Part shown: in pieces, positions 7,350 to 10,779 of the stretch
How positions within the stretch are numbered: the stretch's first letter is position 1
How the letters are laid out: every line of letters starts with the position of its first letter
Assembly (NCBI GenBank): GCA_012519645.1
Contig: JAAYPU010000005.1
Coordinates: 1-10,779 of the forward strand
DNA length: 10,779 bases
Direction: 5' to 3'
DNA from: Clostridiales bacterium
GTDB taxonomy: Bacteria; Bacillota; Clostridia; Peptostreptococcales; JAAYPU01
Translations under genes and position numbers: made by a program
Notes under the pieces: model-generated
Told to the model about the DNA's origin: nothing
What the model saw: the letters and a program-made list of their open reading frames with translations, nothing else
Databases searched by the model: none

Positions 7350-7985
7350 ATGTCAGATAAATTAAATAACGTACAAAATGTTAGTGTCAGTGCTTCTTTA
7401 GTTACTGCAAATCCATCGGCAATAGGTCTTTTTGGACTAGCTATGGTTACTCTGGTCGCATCTTCTCAAAAGCTTGGATGGACAGAAGGAACTGCTCTTA
7501 TTATACCATGGGCGTTGTTTTTAGGTGCGGCGGCACAGCTATATGCCTGCTTAAATGATGCTAAGCTGAATAATGTTTTTGGAGCGACTGCTTTTGGAGG
7601 TTATGCTCTATTTTGGTTCGGCGTAGGAATGACTTGGATGATCCAGAATGGTGTCTTTGGTGAAAAAATGATGCAAAGTGCTGATGTTAAGCAGCTTGGA
7701 TTTGCATTTATCGGTTATTTGATATTCACTCTTTATATGACTATTGCTTCAATGGAAACCAATAAGGTATTATTTATTATTTTTGTACTCATCGATTTGC
7801 TTTTCATTGGACTTGCATTTAGTGTTTTTGGCATAGCACCGCATTTCTTCCATATGCTTGCAGCAGTATCAGAATTGCTTATAGCACTTTTCTCCTTCTA
7901 TGGCTCAGCAGCTTCTGTACTGAATGCTCATTTTGGGAAAACATTTCTGCCGGTAGGCAACCCATTTGGTATTTTTAAAAACTAA
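7350..7985 (+). CDS. Acetate/succinate uptake transporter family protein (GPR1/FUN34/YaaH, SatP-like)
   Basis: This 211-residue integral membrane protein belongs to the acetate uptake transporter family. The family's N-terminal signature appears as NPSAIGLFG (starting Asn21), just before the first helix. Six hydrophobic segments follow at approximately 23-44, 48-68, 78-99, 112-133, 136-157 and 164-186. Between helices 2 and 3 is the conserved NVFGATAFGGYALFW stretch, and the C-terminus has LNAHFGKTFLPVGNP, matching E. coli SatP closely. Known members move acetate, and some succinate, with protons; direction here would depend on gradients, so it may export fermentation acetate as well as import it. 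AGGGGAG (7331-7337) is the only ribosome binding site candidate and sits rather far, 12 nt, from ATG. The last codon and the stop codon lie within the first unit of a heptamer repeat array, so the native C-terminus may have been altered by it. Confidence 0.9.
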   Translation: MSDKLNNVQNVSVSASLVTANPSAIGLFGLAMVTLVASSQKLGWTEGTALIIPWALFLGAAAQLYACLNDAKLNNVFGATAFGGYALFWFGVGMTWMIQNGVFGEKMMQSADVKQLGFAFIGYLIFTLYMTIASMETNKVLFIIFVLIDLLFIGLAFSVFGIAPHFFHMLAAVSELLIALFSFYGSAASVLNAHFGKTFLPVGNPFGIFKN

Positions 7986-8084
7986 GAACTAAAAACTAAG
8001 AATTAATATAGAGATTAGAGGTTGGAGGTTAGGGGTTAGGGGTTAGGGTTAACTGATAACTGAAAACTGAAAACTGACAGTTAA
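7980..8084 (+). repeat. Degenerate 7-nt-period tandem repeat array after the SatP gene
   Basis: About fourteen units keep a 7-nt period over roughly 100 bp while the unit drifts: AACTAAG/AACTAAA (from 7980), then TTAGAGG, TTGGAGG, TTAGGGG (twice, 8029-8042), a 6-nt TTAGGG, then TTAACTG, ATAACTG and AAAACTG (twice). The last part is bracketed by the inverted pair TTAACTG (8049-8055) and CAGTTAA (8078-8084). The array begins on the transporter's last codon, so the TAA stop belongs to a repeat unit. It resembles the short tandemly repeated heptamers known in some bacterial genomes; the family is not identified. Confidence 0.85.
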
Positions 8085-8086
8085 GG

Positions 8087-8115
8087 AAAAAATTTTGCTT
8101 TCAGCAAAATTTTTT
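8087..8115 (+). terminator. Intrinsic terminator after the SatP gene
   Basis: A perfect 13-bp inverted repeat, AAAAAATTTTGCT (8087-8099) and AGCAAAATTTTTT (8103-8115), is closed by the 3-nt loop TTC and ends in a T-run, with CGTTTTT after it. Because it is A-rich on one side and T-rich on the other it could act in both directions. It lies about 100 bp after the stop codon, just past the heptamer array. Confidence 0.85.
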
Positions 8116-8162
8116 CGTTTTTATTTACTAAGATGAGTATTGTATAGCTGAGTGACATTGGA

Positions 8163-8306
8163 GTATTTGATTTGAAAAATTTAGATGTAAGATAAGTGAA
8201 AAACCGTGTTTCTAACAGGATGTCAGATAAGCTCGCTTAAGGCACGGATGCCGATTAAGAGCGTTAGGTTTTTCATGAGAGATTGTATCAAATTATTCTC
8301 AAATAC
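8163..8306. other. Nested imperfect palindrome, unidentified structured element
   Basis: Complementary arms are nested in order. The outer pair is GTATTTGA (8163-8170) with TCAAATAC (8299-8306), then TTTGA (8171-8175) with TCAAA (8288-8292). The middle pair is TGAAAAACC (8197-8205) with GGTTTTTCA (8267-8275), then TAAC (8213-8216) with GTTA (8263-8266). The core hairpin is GCT-CG-CTTAAGGCA (8231-8244) with TGCC-GA-TTAAGAGC (8249-8262) around the loop CGGA. There is no open reading frame of note. It could be a non-coding RNA, a miniature transposable element or the remnant end of an insertion sequence; I cannot match it to a known family. The outer arms are AT-rich and could be fortuitous, whereas the core and middle arms are more convincing. 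Confidence 0.45.
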
Positions 8307-8359
8307 GAATTTGGCACGCAATATATGATACGAATCCATCTTGACAGTTTAAAAACCAT

Positions 8360-8380
8360 TTGTTAAGGTATAAATATAAT
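8360..8380 (+). promoter_or_regulatory. Probable pflB promoter -10 region with a possible Rex half-site
   Basis: A perfect TATAAT (8375-8380) lies a few bases before the riboswitch aptamer, so transcription would start near 8386-8388, inside the outer end of aptamer helix P1. No good -35 hexamer is found at 16-18 nt spacing; TTGACA at 8341-8346 is 28 nt away. TTGTTAA (8360-8366) matches one half of the Rex operator TTGTTAANNNNTTAACAA, but the other half (TAAATAT) is poor, so Rex control is only a suggestion. Confidence 0.5.
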
Positions 8381-8384
8381 AGAG

Positions 8385-8480
8385 CATCATACGACTGGCG
8401 GATAGGTGGAAAAAACCACATGAAGTATGATGAATATGGAAGCCGACCGCCTGGGCATATTAAGTCCGGGTGGTTTTTTT
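8385..8480 (+). ncRNA. ZTP (ZMP/ZTP, pfl-motif) riboswitch with terminator expression platform
   Basis: The aptamer has both hallmark sequences of the class, GACTGGCGG (8393-8401) and CCGCCTGGGCA (8447-8457). Helix P1 is CATCATAC (8385-8392) with GTATGATG (8425-8432), 8 bp and perfect. A hairpin GTGG/CCAC (8406-8409 with 8416-8419) follows the GACTGGCGG strand. The 3' hairpin is GCC (8442-8444) with GGC (8454-8456), and the pseudoknot is GGCGG (8397-8401) with CCGCC (8447-8451). The expression platform is an 11-bp terminator stem from ACCGCCTGGGC (8446-8456) to 8464-8474, followed by a T-run to 8480. The terminator reuses the pseudoknot strand and the 3' hairpin, so ligand binding should prevent termination and turn pflB on. 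ZTP signals shortage of 10-formyl-tetrahydrofolate. Confidence 0.93.
8446..8480 (+). terminator. Riboswitch-controlled intrinsic terminator ahead of pflB
   Basis: ACCGCCTGGGC (8446-8456) pairs with GTCCGGGTGGT (8464-8474), including three G-U pairs, around the loop ATATTAA, and is followed by T residues to 8480. The 5' arm contains the aptamer's CCGCC pseudoknot strand, so aptamer and terminator are mutually exclusive. Without ligand, transcription should stop about 48 bp before the pflB start codon. Confidence 0.9.
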
Positions 8481-8527
8481 ATTATAGATGAGCCATAAAT
8501 TACCGGAAAAAACAGGAGGTAATTGAA

Positions 8528-10756
8528 ATGAAAAAAGAATGGAGAAATTTCAAACAAGGTTTATGGATGAGTGAGATCAATGTTAGAGATTTTATTCAGC
8601 TTAATTATTCCCCATATAATGGTGACGAGAGCTTTTTAAAGGGTCCTACCGCAAGGACAATGAAAGTTTTGGAGAAATTCAATAAATTGCATAAAGAAGA
8701 ACTGAAAAAAGGTGTATTGGATATCGATACCCATACTATTTCAGGTATCAATAATTTTGAAGCCGGATATATAGATAAGGCAAATGAAGTGATACTGGGG
8801 CTTCAAACGGATGCGCCGCTAAAACGGATGATTAATCCTTACGGAGGCATCCGCATGGCTGCAAGCGCATTGAAGGAGTATGGTTATGATATACCTGATA
8901 ATCTTGAAAGGATATTTACAGAATTCAGAAAGACGCATAACCAAGGCGTTTTTGATGCCTATACCGAAGAAATGAAAACAGCTAGGAGCGTAGGATTATT
9001 GACAGGCTTACCGGACGCCTATGGAAGAGGACGAATTATCGGCGATTATCGAAGGATACCCTTGTATGGTATAGATTATCTTATTGAACAAAAGAATAAA
9101 GATTTATTAGTTAACTCTGCTTGTTATATGAATGAAGTAAAGATACGTGAGAGAGAAGAAATATCAGAACAAATCCGTGCTCTTAAAAAAATGAAAGAAA
9201 TGGCAGCAAAGTATGGTTTTGATATTTCACAGCCTGCTTCTACTGCAAAGGATGCAGTTCAGTTTTTATACTTTGGATATCTGGCTGCAGTAAAAGAAAA
9301 CAACGGTGCGGCTATGTCCTTAGGAAGAACCAGTACCTTTTTAGATATTTATTTAGAAAGGGATTTGAATGAAGGGGTGCTTACAGAGGAAGAGGCACAG
9401 GAAATAATTGACCAATTTGTAATAAAACTTAGAATGGTAAGGCATTTGAGGACACATGAATACAATGAATTATTTGCCGGTGATCCCAATTGGGTTACGG
9501 AGGCTATTGGCGGCATGGGTGAGGACGGCAGAACTTTGGTTTCAAAGACATCTTATCGCTTTATTCACACGCTTACTAATTTATCAGCTGCGCCTGAACC
9601 AAATATTACTGTCCTGTGGTCGAAAGACCTTCCAGAATTTTTTAAGAAATACTGCATGAAGATGTCAATAAAGACGTCATCTATTCAATATGAAAATGAT
9701 GATATTATGAGACCATTGTATGGTGATGATTACAGTATTGCGTGCTGTATTTCCGCTATGCGTACAGGAAAAGAAATGCAGCTTTTCGGAGCGAGATGCA
9801 ATTTAGCTAAATCTCTTTTATATGCTATCAACGGAGGCGTGGATGAAATAAAGGGAATTAAAGTATTGGAAGGTATCAATAAGATAGAGGATGATATATT
9901 GGATTATGATAAAGTAAAAAGCAGCTTTGAAAATGTACTCTCTAAAGTTGCTGCGCTGTATGTCAATACCATGAATATTATTCATTTCATGCATGATAAA
10001 TATGCTTATGAGGCAGGCCAGATGGCGTTGCATGACAGCCATGTGGGGCGTTACATGGCTTTTGGTGTGGCAGGTCTCTCAATAGTAGCTGACTCTCTAA
10101 GTGCCATTAAATATGCGAAAGTTCGTCCAATAAGAGAAAATGGAATTGCTGTTGATTTCCAAATAGAAGGAACGTATCCGCAGTATGGTAATGATGATGA
10201 CAGAGTTGATAATATAGCCGTTGAAATATTGGAAAGATTCATAGAAGAATTAAGAAAGATACCGGCTTATAGAAATGCAAAGCATACTTTGTCCGTTCTT
10301 ACGATTACATCTAATATTGTATATGGTAAAAAAACAGGTGCAACGCCTGATGGAAGAAAGATCGGAGAACCATTTGCACCTGGTGCCAATCCATTACATG
10401 GAAGAGACAAAAACGGCGCCCTTGCTTCCTTAAATTCAGTTGCAAAAATCAAGTATCAAGACATCTGTGAGGATGGTATTTCTAATACATTTACGGTTGT
10501 ACCTCATGCGGTTGGAAAGCTGGAAAGACATCAGACAGAAAACCTCATTACTATTCTTGATGGCTATTTTGGTCAAGGAGGACATCATTTAAATGTAAAT
10601 GTTTTAGATAGAGAAATGCTTTTGGATGCGGTAGAAAATCCTGATAAATATCCTTCACTTACCATAAGGGTATCAGGTTATGCAGTAAATTTTAATCGCT
10701 TGACACGAGAACAGCAAATGGATGTTATCAACAGATCGTTCCATGAAAAAATCTGA
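8528..10756 (+). CDS. pflB: Pyruvate formate-lyase (formate C-acetyltransferase)
   Basis: This 742-residue cytoplasmic glycyl radical enzyme converts pyruvate and CoA to acetyl-CoA and formate under anaerobic conditions; E. coli PflB is 760 residues and aligns along the whole length. Active-site cysteines Cys406-Cys407 lie in SIACCIS. The glycyl radical site is Gly717 in RVSGYAV, 25 residues from the C-terminus. Residues of the pyruvate pocket are also present: Trp322 in GDPNW, Arg423 in FGARC and the arginine pair in GDYRR. The CC pair and overall similarity exclude diol or glycerol dehydratase relatives, which have one active-site cysteine. The start is set by a perfect AGGAGGT (8514-8520), 7 nt before ATG; the later in-frame Met14 lacks such a site. 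Expression should be controlled by the ZTP riboswitch in its leader. The activating radical-SAM enzyme PflA must lie outside the window. Confidence 0.97.
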   Translation: MKKEWRNFKQGLWMSEINVRDFIQLNYSPYNGDESFLKGPTARTMKVLEKFNKLHKEELKKGVLDIDTHTISGINNFEAGYIDKANEVILGLQTDAPLKRMINPYGGIRMAASALKEYGYDIPDNLERIFTEFRKTHNQGVFDAYTEEMKTARSVGLLTGLPDAYGRGRIIGDYRRIPLYGIDYLIEQKNKDLLVNSACYMNEVKIREREEISEQIRALKKMKEMAAKYGFDISQPASTAKDAVQFLYFGYLAAVKENNGAAMSLGRTSTFLDIYLERDLNEGVLTEEEAQEIIDQFVIKLRMVRHLRTHEYNELFAGDPNWVTEAIGGMGEDGRTLVSKTSYRFIHTLTNLSAAPEPNITVLWSKDLPEFFKKYCMKMSIKTSSIQYENDDIMRPLYGDDYSIACCISAMRTGKEMQLFGARCNLAKSLLYAINGGVDEIKGIKVLEGINKIEDDILDYDKVKSSFENVLSKVAALYVNTMNIIHFMHDKYAYEAGQMALHDSHVGRYMAFGVAGLSIVADSLSAIKYAKVRPIRENGIAVDFQIEGTYPQYGNDDDRVDNIAVEILERFIEELRKIPAYRNAKHTLSVLTITSNIVYGKKTGATPDGRKIGEPFAPGANPLHGRDKNGALASLNSVAKIKYQDICEDGISNTFTVVPHAVGKLERHQTENLITILDGYFGQGGHHLNVNVLDREMLLDAVENPDKYPSLTIRVSGYAVNFNRLTREQQMDVINRSFHEKI

Positions 10757-10759
10757 TTT

Positions 10760-10779
10760 AACTAATAACTAAGAACTAA
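10760..10779 (+). repeat. AACTAAG-type heptamer array after pflB (continues past window edge)
   Basis: AACTAAT (10760-10766), AACTAAG (10767-10773) and AACTAA (10774-10779, cut by the window end) form a 7-nt-period array starting 3 nt after the pflB stop codon. The unit and its orientation are the same as in the first part of the array that follows the SatP gene, so this is a recurrent intergenic element in this genome. Confidence 0.75.

Noticed and set aside
7980..8084. CRISPR-like or telomere-like array
   Set aside because: Units are 7 nt with no spacers, so it is not CRISPR. The TTAGGGG units are only a short middle portion of a longer drifting heptamer array inside a chromosome-like context, so a telomere is not supported.
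8341..8346. TTGACA as the -35 element of pflB
   Set aside because: It is a perfect hexamer but lies 28 nt from TATAAT (8375-8380) and 22 nt from TATAAA (8369-8374), both too far for a normal sigma-A promoter.
8385..8480. THF (folate) riboswitch as an alternative identity
   Set aside because: The GACTGGCGG strand, the CCGCCTGGGC 3' hairpin and the pseudoknot between them are diagnostic of the ZTP class and do not fit the THF aptamer.
8528..10756. Glycerol/diol dehydratase or another PFL-like glycyl radical enzyme
   Set aside because: The adjacent Cys406-Cys407 pair, the pyruvate-pocket arginines and tryptophan, and end-to-end similarity to PflB indicate true pyruvate formate-lyase.

Overview
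The window looks like chromosome of a low-GC, strictly fermentative Firmicute, most likely a member of the Clostridia. The basis is the AT-rich sequence, strong AGGAGG-type ribosome binding sites, Gram-positive lipoprotein export, an oxygen-sensitive pyruvate formate-lyase, and a ZTP riboswitch with an intrinsic-terminator expression platform. All recognisable genes are on the + strand. I see no phage genes, transposase, CRISPR array, tRNA or rRNA.

Region 1 (1-7144) is probably one long transcription unit. It opens with the 3' end of an MmgE/PrpD-family gene, followed 29 bp later by a cytoplasmic CapA-type (PGA_cap) protein. After a 106-bp gap come five tightly coupled genes of a peptide-class ABC importer in the order permease B, permease C, ATPase D, ATPase F, substrate-binding lipoprotein A. 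The unit closes with a textbook intrinsic terminator at 7111-7144. The binding protein is last rather than first. The two upstream enzymes suggest that the imported compound is processed inside the cell, but the substrate cannot be read from the sequence.

Region 2 (7270-8115) is a single-gene unit. A near-consensus promoter precedes a SatP/YaaH-family acetate/succinate transporter, which ends in a 7-nt-period repeat array and then a 13-bp perfect hairpin terminator.

Region 3 (8116-8527) is non-coding. It holds a nested, imperfectly palindromic element of unknown nature (8163-8306), then a promoter region and a ZTP (pfl-motif) riboswitch whose pseudoknot strand is reused in a terminator stem.

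Region 4 (8528-10756) encodes a complete pyruvate formate-lyase with all the key catalytic residues. A second AACTAAG-type array starts directly after its stop codon and runs to the window edge. The activating enzyme (pflA) is not in the window.

Regions 2-4 fit together metabolically. Pyruvate formate-lyase yields acetyl-CoA (leading to acetate, the class of substrate SatP carries) and formate, the precursor of 10-formyl-tetrahydrofolate. ZTP accumulates when 10-formyl-THF is short, so a ZTP ON-switch ahead of pflB would tie formate production to one-carbon demand.
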